Shown here one piece after another: positions 1-6,045 of a stretch of DNA of 9,046 nucleotides (the stretch's first letter is position 1; the number at the start of each line of letters is the position of its first letter). The DNA is taken from positions 1 through 9,046 of the forward strand of contig JBEGTL010000316.1 in NCBI GenBank assembly GCA_041179425.1, given 5' to 3'. Position numbers and translations under genes: made by a program. Source of the DNA: DASUME01 sp041179425. Its GTDB lineage: Bacteria; Myxococcota_A; Polyangia; Polyangiales; DASUME01. Below the pieces are notes generated by a model, which saw only the letters and a list, made by a program, of their open reading frames with translations, made no database searches and was not told the origin of the DNA.

Positions 1-6
1 GACGTC

Positions 7-414
7 ATGTTGGAGGTCCACGAGCTGCCCGCTCTCTGCCACCCTGCTCTCTCGAGCGACCCGGGAGTGTGCGCGGCATTCGTGTTTGGCTCCGTGGCGC
101 GAGGTAAGGCTCGGCCTGATTCCGACGTTGACATCGCCGTCATCGGACGCGGTATCGACACGCTCTCCTTGTCTGCGACGTTGAGCACGGTGCTTCGCTG
201 CGAGGTCGACGTCGTCGAGCTCGGACTACAAACGACCATTCCGCTCCTCCGCAGCGTGTTGCGAGACGGGCGGCGGATCTACGAGCGAGACGCCGGTGCG
301 GCGGCCGAGTTCTTGTCTCGAGCGCGGTCGGTCGTGGAGCTCGACGGGCCCGCCTACGACCGCATGATGCGGGTCTTTCTGAGGCGGGTTGCCGAGCGGG
401 GAGTGGGCTCGTGA
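7..414 (+). CDS. mntA: MNT-type nucleotidyltransferase antitoxin (MntA family)
   Basis: This 135-aa protein is a minimal nucleotidyltransferase of the kind that neutralises HEPN toxins. In the characterised Shewanella MntA-HepT pair the enzyme transfers AMP from ATP onto a tyrosine of the toxin. The signature GSX10DXD is complete: G28-S29, ten residues, then D40-V-D42. A third acidic position is plausible at D68 in the strand C-E-V-D-V-V. The length is normal for a stand-alone MNT protein. The motif begins about 27 residues after the ATG at 7, as usual for the family, so this start is sensible, but only 6 bases lie upstream and the frame is open to the window edge, so an earlier start cannot be excluded. 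The stop overlaps the hepT GTG by 4 nt, implying translational coupling and co-production with the toxin. Family assignment is firm; AMPylation of its partner is inferred from the family. Confidence 0.93.
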   Translation: MLEVHELPALCHPALSSDPGVCAAFVFGSVARGKARPDSDVDIAVIGRGIDTLSLSATLSTVLRCEVDVVELGLQTTIPLLRSVLRDGRRIYERDAGAAAEFLSRARSVVELDGPAYDRMMRVFLRRVAERGVGS

Positions 415-833
415 TCGATCAGAACGTGCTCCTGGCCAAGCTCGCCGAGCTCGACAAACGCGTGCGCCGAGTACAGCAGCTGCGCCTCGGCGACGCCGCT
501 CACTACGCCAGCGACGAGACCGCCGCCGAGCTCGTCTCCTTCAACCTCATGGTGGCCGTCCAGTGCGCGAGCGACCTCGCCGCGCACCTGATCGCCGACC
601 AAGATTGGGGCCCCGCGGCAAGCGCCGGCGACGCGTTCGACGAGCTCGCCAAGCGTGATGTGATCTCGTCCGCACTTGCGGCTCAGCTGCGCAAGGCCGT
701 CGGCTTTCGGAACGCAGTGGCCCATGGCTACGCGCAGCTGCGCAGCGACCTGCTGCACGCGGCTGCCACCGTGGGTGTGGACAATCTGGTCGAGTTCTCC
801 CGGGCGCTCGCGAGTTGGGTGGCTGCCTCGTAA
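411..833 (+). CDS. hepT: HEPN-domain RNase toxin (HepT family, DUF86-like)
   Basis: This 140-aa, mostly helical protein is the toxin partner of the upstream MNT gene. HEPN toxins of this group are metal-independent ribonucleases that act as dimers on RNA. The catalytic RX4HXY motif is intact near the C-terminus: R100, N101, H105 and Y107, within R-N-A-V-A-H-G-Y. The tyrosine is the residue AMPylated by MntA in studied pairs, so the chemistry for both toxicity and neutralisation appears present. The start is GTG at 411, supported by a GGGGAG Shine-Dalgarno at 398-403 with a 7-nt spacer and by the 4-nt GTGA overlap with mntA. The stop TAA shares a base with the ATG of the next gene (TAATG at 831-835). 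No promoter is visible inside the pair. Family call is strong; the exact RNA target cannot be read from sequence. Confidence 0.92.
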   Translation: MIDQNVLLAKLAELDKRVRRVQQLRLGDAAHYASDETAAELVSFNLMVAVQCASDLAAHLIADQDWGPAASAGDAFDELAKRDVISSALAAQLRKAVGFRNAVAHGYAQLRSDLLHAAATVGVDNLVEFSRALASWVAAS

Positions 834-1228
834 TGCCCGAGCTTCGTTCTCGCGGTTCGCTCCTCCTCGCCGCTGCGCTTGGCCTCCTGGCGGTGTGTGC
901 GCACGGCCTGATCGCACGCGACACCGCGCTCGAGGTCGCACGCCTTGCTGCCGAGCGTGAGCTGCAAGCCGCCGCGCGCGCGCACGATGCTGCGCTGCGC
1001 CTTCAGCTGGTCGGCAGCGCGCTCGACGCCAGCCGCAGCGTCGAAGATCGCCAGCGCGTCCTGCGCTTCTTACACGCGGTGACCACCGATGCGACATTCA
1101 AACAGTGGGCCGAAGCCGAGCTAGCGGCGCTGCAGCCGGAGGTCGACGCTCATCACGAAGCGCGCGATGCCGACGGCGCACCCCCCCGCTCGTTGCTCGG
1201 CGCCTCCATCGCGCCCGCGACCGAGTGA
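833..1228 (+). CDS. Small single-pass membrane or secreted protein of unknown function
   Basis: I do not recognise this 131-aa protein. It has a short basic N-terminus (R5, R7), a hydrophobic segment at about residues 9-27 that could be a membrane anchor or signal peptide, and then a helix-prone, Ala/Glu/Arg-rich region (about 30-105) and a Pro/Ala-rich tail. Cys22 lies in the hydrophobic segment, but the preceding residue is Val, so it is not a good lipobox. I chose ATG 833 rather than an in-frame GTG at 815 because TAATG overlap with hepT is typical of coupled genes and because the basic-then-hydrophobic pattern begins there. A run of seven C residues at 1181-1187 sits near the 3' end. The gene ends in TGA at 1226-1228, and the same frame reopens immediately as the J-domain gene. 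It may be a partner of either neighbour or simply closely packed. Confidence 0.68.
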   Translation: MPELRSRGSLLLAAALGLLAVCAHGLIARDTALEVARLAAERELQAAARAHDAALRLQLVGSALDASRSVEDRQRVLRFLHAVTTDATFKQWAEAELAALQPEVDAHHEARDADGAPPRSLLGASIAPATE

Positions 1229-1231
1229 GTC

Positions 1232-1726
1232 GTGCCCTCGTTGTCGAGCGCAGTTTGTTCCATCACGCCCACCCAGCGGCGACGCTTCTTTTGGGCGGCC
1301 TGGTGGACTACGTCGCCCCGCTACGCGCCGTTTCAGAAGCCGGACGCCTCGCACGGAGGCGCTCGCTCGCTCGAAGAAGCGATCGCCGACGCGGAGCGCC
1401 AAGCCGGGCGGCACCTCACGCTGATCGAGCCGCACTGGGCACGCGCGTGGAACAAGGTGCTGCGCGGCGAGGCGTCCCCCGTGCCGCCGCCCACCGCGGA
1501 GCAGCGCGCACTTACCCGACCGCGCGACCGACCGCAGGTCAGCTCGCCCTGGACGCTGCTCGAGCTCGAACCCGGCGCAACCAGCGCACAAATCAAGCGC
1601 GCGTACAAAAAGCGTGCGCTCGAGACGCACCCCGATCAGGGTGGCGACGCGGACAGCTTCCGTCAGGTGCACCGCGCGTACGAAAAGCTGCTCTCGGCGG
1701 CCGACAAGCGCGCCAAAAAGACGTAG
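1232..1726 (+). CDS. J-domain (DnaJ-like) co-chaperone protein
   Basis: This is a 164-aa protein with a C-terminal J domain. J domains stimulate the ATPase of Hsp70 (DnaK) through the His-Pro-Asp loop, and HPD is present at residues 133-135, between a helix carrying K122-R-A-Y-K-K and a helix F143-x-x-V-H-R-A-Y. The domain spans about residues 105-156. It lacks the Gly/Phe-rich, zinc-finger and C-terminal domains of true DnaJ, so it is a specialised J protein, not the general chaperone. The first 90 residues hold a distinctive block with R17-R-R-F-F-W-A-A-W-W around 17-25 followed by P37-D-A-S-H-G-G-A; I recall this arrangement from myxobacterial proteins, function unknown. The start is taken as GTG 1232, three nucleotides after the previous stop; no strong ribosome binding site is visible, so coupling is likely. 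The client is unknown. Confidence 0.85.
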   Translation: MPSLSSAVCSITPTQRRRFFWAAWWTTSPRYAPFQKPDASHGGARSLEEAIADAERQAGRHLTLIEPHWARAWNKVLRGEASPVPPPTAEQRALTRPRDRPQVSSPWTLLELEPGATSAQIKRAYKKRALETHPDQGGDADSFRQVHRAYEKLLSAADKRAKKT

Positions 1727-1796
1727 CCAAAAGTTGCAAATTCTTGGCAGGTCCTGGCGTGTCCGGCTAGCGTCGGGGTGGGGAACGGGTGCCGCC

Positions 1797-2672
1797 ATGA
1801 AGCTCACTTTTCAGCAAGACGACGACCTCCAGCCCAAGCCGGACGCGCGCAGCGATCGCCGCAGCGGGTTTTCCCGTGCGCGCGCGCAGCTCAGTCAGGC
1901 GGTGGGCGGCGTGCTGGTCAGCTCTCTCGGTGCCCTCAGTGGCCGACGCGCGCAGAGCGCCGTGCCCACGTCCACGCCCGCCGCTGCCATGCACGGGCTG
2001 CGCTTGCGTGAGATCATCGAGCGCGATCGCGCCCTCATCGCTTCGCAGCCGCCTCCCGCGCCTGTCGAGGCTGCGCCGCCGTCGGCCGAGCAGGACGACT
2101 GGATGGAGCTGCGCGCGGCGCAAGAGATCGCCGAGCAGGAGACGTCGGCCATTCGCGAGCGCAGCGACGAGTCGCGCGCTTCGACGCTGGAGACCTACTT
2201 CGAAGAGAGCGTCGAGCCCGACGAGTGGATGGCACACGAGGCCCGCGCCATCGAGGTCCTCGCGCCTCGCGGCGATGCCATCGCACTCGCCATCGCCGAG
2301 ACCATCGCGGAAGACGACGATGACATCGACGACGTCGATGACGACGAAGACGAAGACGACGAAGACGACGAAGACACACGCGAGATGGTGCCCGTCCAGC
2401 TCGAGCCGCTCGTAGCCTCCACCGCGACGCCCGCCACGAGCCCCAAGCCCGTTGCGATGCCGAGCTCCACGGCGGCCACCGTCGTCATGCCCAAGCCCAT
2501 GCAGGTGGCGCTCTGCAAGGAGCCCATCCGCACGCGCACGATGGCCAAGCTGCTCGCCACGCAGGGGCATCGCGAGCGCGCGCTGTCCATCTACGACCAC
2601 CTGCTGCAAAAGGCGGTGGGCGACGACTCGTTGCGCGCCGAAGCCGACGCACTGCGCGCCGGGGCAGACTGA
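1797..2672 (+). CDS. Acidic low-complexity protein with C-terminal TPR-like hairpin
   Basis: This 291-aa protein has no catalytic motif that I recognise. The N-terminal third is basic and Ser/Arg-rich (about 17-57). Two similar short motifs follow, D100-D-W-M with its following helix and D142-E-W-M with its following helix. Residues 172-193 are nearly all Asp and Glu. After a Pro/Thr/Ala-rich linker, residues about 244-288 look like one tetratricopeptide helix pair, including T248-M-A-K-L-L, Q256-G-H and R261-A-L-S-I-Y, which suggests protein-protein contacts. No signal peptide or membrane segment is convincing, so it is probably cytoplasmic. The frame is open upstream to 1614, but that stretch overlaps the J-domain gene; ATG 1797, preceded by the purine-rich GGGGTGGGGAACGGG, is the natural start. 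It converges on the permease gene with only 25 nt between stops. Function is unknown. Confidence 0.8.
   Translation: MKLTFQQDDDLQPKPDARSDRRSGFSRARAQLSQAVGGVLVSSLGALSGRRAQSAVPTSTPAAAMHGLRLREIIERDRALIASQPPPAPVEAAPPSAEQDDWMELRAAQEIAEQETSAIRERSDESRASTLETYFEESVEPDEWMAHEARAIEVLAPRGDAIALAIAETIAEDDDDIDDVDDDEDEDDEDDEDTREMVPVQLEPLVASTATPATSPKPVAMPSSTAATVVMPKPMQVALCKEPIRTRTMAKLLATQGHRERALSIYDHLLQKAVGDDSLRAEADALRAGAD
2310..2375 (+). repeat. GAC/GAA low-complexity tract coding for an Asp/Glu run
   Basis: The coding strand is a near-continuous run of GAC, GAA and GAT codons, giving 18 or more acidic residues in 22 positions (residues 172-193 of the acidic TPR-like protein). The imperfect trinucleotide repetition makes the tract prone to length change by replication slippage. 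Acidic runs of this sort usually form flexible linkers or bind basic partners; which applies here is not visible. Confidence 0.85.
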
Positions 2673-2682
2673 GCAGAGTCGA

Positions 2683-2707
2683 GGCTGCCGCGGGCGCTCA
2701 GCCGCGG
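2683..2707. terminator. Possible bidirectional hairpin between convergent genes
   Basis: Two alternative GC-rich stems can form where the acidic TPR-like gene and the permease gene converge. GGCTG (2683-2687) pairs with CAGCC (2699-2703), or CCGCGG (2688-2693) pairs with CCGCGG (2702-2707). The right arm lies within the last codons of the permease gene. There is no T-tract on either side, so this is not a classical intrinsic terminator, and hairpins are common in DNA this GC-rich. Confidence 0.25.
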
Positions 2708-5244
2708 TTGCGCAGCACATCGAGCGGCTTCACCAGCAGCGCCTTGGTGCTCGCCAAAAGCCCGCACACCACGGACAGACCGATGGTGATCAACACCGCC
2801 GCAACGGAGAGCGGCCACGACGGGAGCGCGTCGAGCTCGAGCAGCTGCCGCGCCAAGAGCGCCGTGACCGAGTACGCGCCGATGGCTCCGATCGCTCCGG
2901 CCACCGCGCCGAGCAGCGCGTACTCCACCGCGAACATGGCGAGCACCTGCGCACGCGTGAGCCCGAGCGTCTTCCACAGCGCGGCCTCGCGCGTGCGACG
3001 CAGCTGACTGCCTGCAATGGCGCCGATCAGGATGACCAGGCCGGTGACGATGGCGAAGGCGCCGAGGATGCGCACCGCCAGCGCAGCCTGGTGCAGTACA
3101 CTCTGCAGGCGCGACAGCAGGTTGCGGACGCGCAGCACCGTGACGTTGGGATAGCGTACGGCGAGCTCGCGCTGCAGGCGGTCTTCGCCCTCTGACGACA
3201 AGCGCACCGCGCCGAACCGAAAGTGCGGTGCGTCGTCGAGCGAGCCGGGCTCCGCCACCAAAAAAAAGTTGCTGGCAAAGCTGCGCCACTGCACCGTGCG
3301 CAGGCTGGTGACCTTGAAGTCGAGCTCCACCCCCTGCACGTCGAAACGGAGCGTGCTGCCCACGTGCACGTCGAGGTCCTTCGCGAAGCCTGCCTCCACG
3401 CTCACCTCGTTGGGCGACGCATCTGCCCACAGCTTGCCCGCGACGATTTGGTTGTCCGTAGGCAGCTGCTTCATCCAGCTGATGCGCTGCTCGCGCGTGA
3501 GTGACCACTGGCCGCGCGTGCGCTCGTTGGACTGACCGGGCCGTCGCTTCATCAGCTCTTGCACGCTCGTTCCATCGATGGCGGCCAGGCGTGCCATCAC
3601 CACGGGCGAGCTGTCGATGTGAGTGGCCCCGAGCTCGCGTGCGAGCTGCTCGATGGCCGGCCACTGCGCTGGCTGGATGTCGAGCAAGAAGGCACTCGGT
3701 GCGCGCTCGGGCAGCGCCGTGTCGATCGCCCGATCGAGCATGGTCTCGAGCAGCGCGATGGTGAGCACCACCAGCGTGCCGAGACCGAGCGCGACGATGC
3801 TGCCCGTGGTGCCTGCACCCGGTCTCGCGACTGCACTCAGACCATGCCACACGAGCAGCGACCCCGTGGGCCTGGGCAGACGTCCGATCAGTCGAGCGAG
3901 AGCGCGCGCCGACAACCACAACAACCCCGCGAGCGACGCGCTGCCGAGCGCAAAGAACACCGCGGTGCGCAGGTCGCTGCTCTCGAGCCACGACGCACCA
4001 AACACACCCACCACCATCAGCGTGCGCGCAACGAGCAACACCGTGCGCGGCACCGGCAGCGGCGCCGCCTCGCTGCGCAGCACGCTCGCCGGCGAGGCTC
4101 GCCACACCGCGGTGAGTGGACCCAGGCTGCACAGCGTGGGTACCACCACGCCGAGCGCGAGCCCGCGCACGATGGAGAGCGGCGGGACGATGAGCCCGAC
4201 TTGTGCGGCCAACATCTCAGGTTGTGCGCGCGCGAGCAACCACGGCAAGCTCAGCCCGAGCACCCCTCCCACCACGCTGCCGAGCAGACTGAACAGCAGC
4301 ACGTGGCCCAGGTACAAGACGAACACCTCACGCGGCAACAAACCGAGACAACGTAAGATCGCAGTCTGACGTGTGACCTGCGCGAGCCACCCGGAGACGC
4401 TCTGCGCGACGCCCACGCTGGCCAGCAAGAGCGAGAGCAGTGCGACCAGCCCCACGTAGCGCTGCACCCGGTCGAGCGTGCTGCGCAGCGCCGGCTGCGC
4501 CTCGCTGTGCGTCTCGACGCTGACGTAGGCGCCTCCGCCCGGCAGCGTGCGCTCGAGCTCCTTTTTCAGCGCACCGAGCCGCGCCTCGGACACGTGCTCC
4601 AGGCTGAACACCGCGCGGTGTTTGGTGCGATTGCCGAAGGCGAGCAGCTGGGTGCGCGCGAGCATGTCGTGCGTGACGATCACGCGTGGCCCGAACGAGA
4701 ACGCGAATGCAATGGGATCGGGCTCGCTCTCGATGACACCGGTCACGCGCAGCTTTTGTCCACCCACGTAGAGCGCATCGCCTAGCTCGAGCGACAGCTT
4801 GGCCTGCAGCTCGGGCGCCACCAGCGCGCTGTCGTCGTCGAGCAACGCGGCCAGGGGCTGTCGCGGTCGGAGCAAGAGCTCGCCGGCGAGCGGAAAACGC
4901 GCGTGCGTCTGGTCGACAGCCTTGAGCTCGGACAGTGAGCTCTGTCCCGCCTCGGTGCGCACCATGGTGGACAACACCGTCAGGTCGACGCGCGGTGCGC
5001 CCTTCATGTCGTCCGGTAAGTAAGGTGTCAGATCGGGCAGTGGACGGCGCGACTCGATGGCGAGGTCACCTCCCAACATCTCGCGCGAGCGATGGCGGAT
5101 GCCGAGCTCGATGGCCGACACCAGCGCGTCGACGCCGACCACGGCGGTCACGCCCACGGCGACCGAAGCGCTGAGCAGCAACAGGCGACCGAGGGCACCA
5201 CGCGACTCCCGCCACAACAAACGCAGGTACAACGAGAAGTTCAC
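2698..5244 (-). CDS. ybbP: ABC transporter permease, FtsX family, YbbP-like
   Basis: This 848-aa integral membrane protein has the layout of YbbP-type permeases, which work with a LolD/MacB-class ATPase and couple ATP use in the cytoplasm to movement of periplasmic domains. One membrane helix near residues 20-42 is followed by a large extracytoplasmic domain to about 260. Then come helices near 263-287, 307-336, 356-381, 402-420 and 427-450, and 481-502; a second periplasmic domain (about 505-720) follows, and three final helices lie near 724-746, 767-797 and 810-832. FtsX-core features are visible twice, for example T291-x-x-T-A-I-L-R-C-L-G and T751-R-E-A-A-L-W-K-T-L-G. The second periplasmic domain has S647-L-R-T-V-x-W-x-S-F followed by N659-F-F, a pattern I recall from this subfamily. 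E. coli YbbP is of similar size. The start is GTG at 5244, sharing a 4-nt overlap with the ATPase stop. The transported or extracted substrate is unknown; a lipid or lipoprotein-like molecule is inference. Confidence 0.92.
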   Translation of the reverse strand: MNFSLYLRLLWRESRGALGRLLLLSASVAVGVTAVVGVDALVSAIELGIRHRSREMLGGDLAIESRRPLPDLTPYLPDDMKGAPRVDLTVLSTMVRTEAGQSSLSELKAVDQTHARFPLAGELLLRPRQPLAALLDDDSALVAPELQAKLSLELGDALYVGGQKLRVTGVIESEPDPIAFAFSFGPRVIVTHDMLARTQLLAFGNRTKHRAVFSLEHVSEARLGALKKELERTLPGGGAYVSVETHSEAQPALRSTLDRVQRYVGLVALLSLLLASVGVAQSVSGWLAQVTRQTAILRCLGLLPREVFVLYLGHVLLFSLLGSVVGGVLGLSLPWLLARAQPEMLAAQVGLIVPPLSIVRGLALGVVVPTLCSLGPLTAVWRASPASVLRSEAAPLPVPRTVLLVARTLMVVGVFGASWLESSDLRTAVFFALGSASLAGLLWLSARALARLIGRLPRPTGSLLVWHGLSAVARPGAGTTGSIVALGLGTLVVLTIALLETMLDRAIDTALPERAPSAFLLDIQPAQWPAIEQLARELGATHIDSSPVVMARLAAIDGTSVQELMKRRPGQSNERTRGQWSLTREQRISWMKQLPTDNQIVAGKLWADASPNEVSVEAGFAKDLDVHVGSTLRFDVQGVELDFKVTSLRTVQWRSFASNFFLVAEPGSLDDAPHFRFGAVRLSSEGEDRLQRELAVRYPNVTVLRVRNLLSRLQSVLHQAALAVRILGAFAIVTGLVILIGAIAGSQLRRTREAALWKTLGLTRAQVLAMFAVEYALLGAVAGAIGAIGAYSVTALLARQLLELDALPSWPLSVAAVLITIGLSVVCGLLASTKALLVKPLDVLRNRG

Positions 5245-6020
5245 GCGCCCTGCCCCTCGCCCGAGCCGGTCGCACCGGGCACCGACACCTGAGCGTCGTG
5301 CGCAGGCGACGCGTTGGCGAGTGCGGAGACGATACGACCCGCCTCGAACCGGACCTGCCGATCGGCGCGCGCGGCGACACGTTCGTCGTGTGTGACCACC
5401 ACCAACGTGCTGCCGTCGCGCTCCCTCAGCTCGACCAGCAGCGAGAGCACGTCGGCGCCGGTGCGCGCGTCGAGGTTGCCGGTCGGCTCGTCGGCCAGCA
5501 GGATGCCCGGACGTGGTGCAAACGCACGCGCGAGCGCCACGCGCTGCTGCTCGCCGCCGGAGAGCTGGGCCGGGTAGTGGTGGGCGCGGTCGCGGAGGCC
5601 GACCCGTGCGAGCAGCTCGTCGCAGCGCGCGCGAGCGTCGGGGAAGCGGTTGAGCTCCAGCGGCACCAACACGTTTTCGCGCGCAGTCAGGTTGCCGAGC
5701 AGCTGAAAGTCTTGAAAAACGAAGCCCAGACGCGCTCGGCGTAGGCGCGCGAGGGCGTCTTCGGAGAGCGTCTCGAGGGCGGTGCCTTCGAGCAACACGC
5801 TCCCCTCAGAAGCGCGGTCGAGCCCAGCCAGCAAGCCGAGCAACGTGGACTTGCCACTGCCCGACGGACCCACCACCGCCACGAACTCTCGCGGCATGAT
5901 GGCCAGGTCGACCCGGTCGAGCACCGTCAGCACGGTGTTGCCAGACGCGAGTCGCCGCGTCACACCGCGACATTCAAGGCTCGGCGCCCCTGCCGCGCCG
6001 CCCGCGGAGCTCGACTTCAT
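5241..6020 (-). CDS. ybbA: ABC transporter ATPase, YbbA/LolD/MacB class
   Basis: This 259-aa cytoplasmic ATPase energises the adjacent YbbP-like permease. All nucleotide-binding elements are present: Walker A G51-P-S-G-S-G-K-S-T at 51-59, Q-loop glutamine 103 in V-F-Q-D-F, signature L153-S-G-G-E-Q-Q-R, Walker B I173-L-L-A-D-E ending at E178, D-loop G181-N-L-D, and H-loop H211. The F-Q-D-F-Q-L-L and E-N-V-L-V-P-L-E-L pattern is characteristic of the LolD/MacB/YbbA subgroup, which pairs with FtsX-type permeases. The frame is open to 6242, but that extension lies antisense to the hydrolase gene and carries no domain, so ATG 6020 is preferred; there is no strong ribosome binding site before it. 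The last 25 residues are a low-complexity tail. Its TGA overlaps the permease GTG, so the two subunits are translationally coupled. Confidence 0.93.
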   Translation of the reverse strand: MKSSSAGGAAGAPSLECRGVTRRLASGNTVLTVLDRVDLAIMPREFVAVVGPSGSGKSTLLGLLAGLDRASEGSVLLEGTALETLSEDALARLRRARLGFVFQDFQLLGNLTARENVLVPLELNRFPDARARCDELLARVGLRDRAHHYPAQLSGGEQQRVALARAFAPRPGILLADEPTGNLDARTGADVLSLLVELRERDGSTLVVVTHDERVAARADRQVRFEAGRIVSALANASPAHDAQVSVPGATGSGEGQGA

Positions 6021-6045
6021 GCTTACAGTTTGTTCGCGGCTTGGG

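Noticed and set aside
7..833. HEPN/MNT pair as part of a mobile defence island
   Set aside because: No transposase, integrase, attachment repeat or composition change is visible; the left flank is outside the window.
354..1097. Minus-strand frame of 247 codons opposite hepT and the small membrane gene
   Set aside because: No motif, Arg/Ala-rich composition, and it lies opposite a certain HEPN gene.
1226..1228. TGA as a selenocysteine codon
   Set aside because: Only a 4-bp stem (CTCG 1237-1240 with CGAG 1245-1248) follows, too weak for a bacterial SECIS element, and the position is not part of any redox motif.
1745..1759. Sigma-54-like promoter TTGGCAGGTCCTGGCG before the acidic TPR-like gene
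   Set aside because: The GG and GC elements are 9 nt apart rather than the required 10.
1121..1807. Minus-strand frame of 228 codons opposite the J-domain gene
   Set aside because: No domain; the + strand encodes an intact HPD-containing J domain.
1767..2720. Minus-strand frame of 317 codons opposite the acidic TPR-like gene
   Set aside because: Its Val-rich run is only the antisense of the GAC/GAA tract, and it has no recognisable domain.
2591..4132. Long minus-strand reading frame (513 codons) out of frame with the permease
   Set aside because: It is antisense-free overlap in another frame of the same strand, Arg/Ala/His-rich with no domain, and the permease frame there has clear FtsX features; a GC-rich codon-bias shadow.
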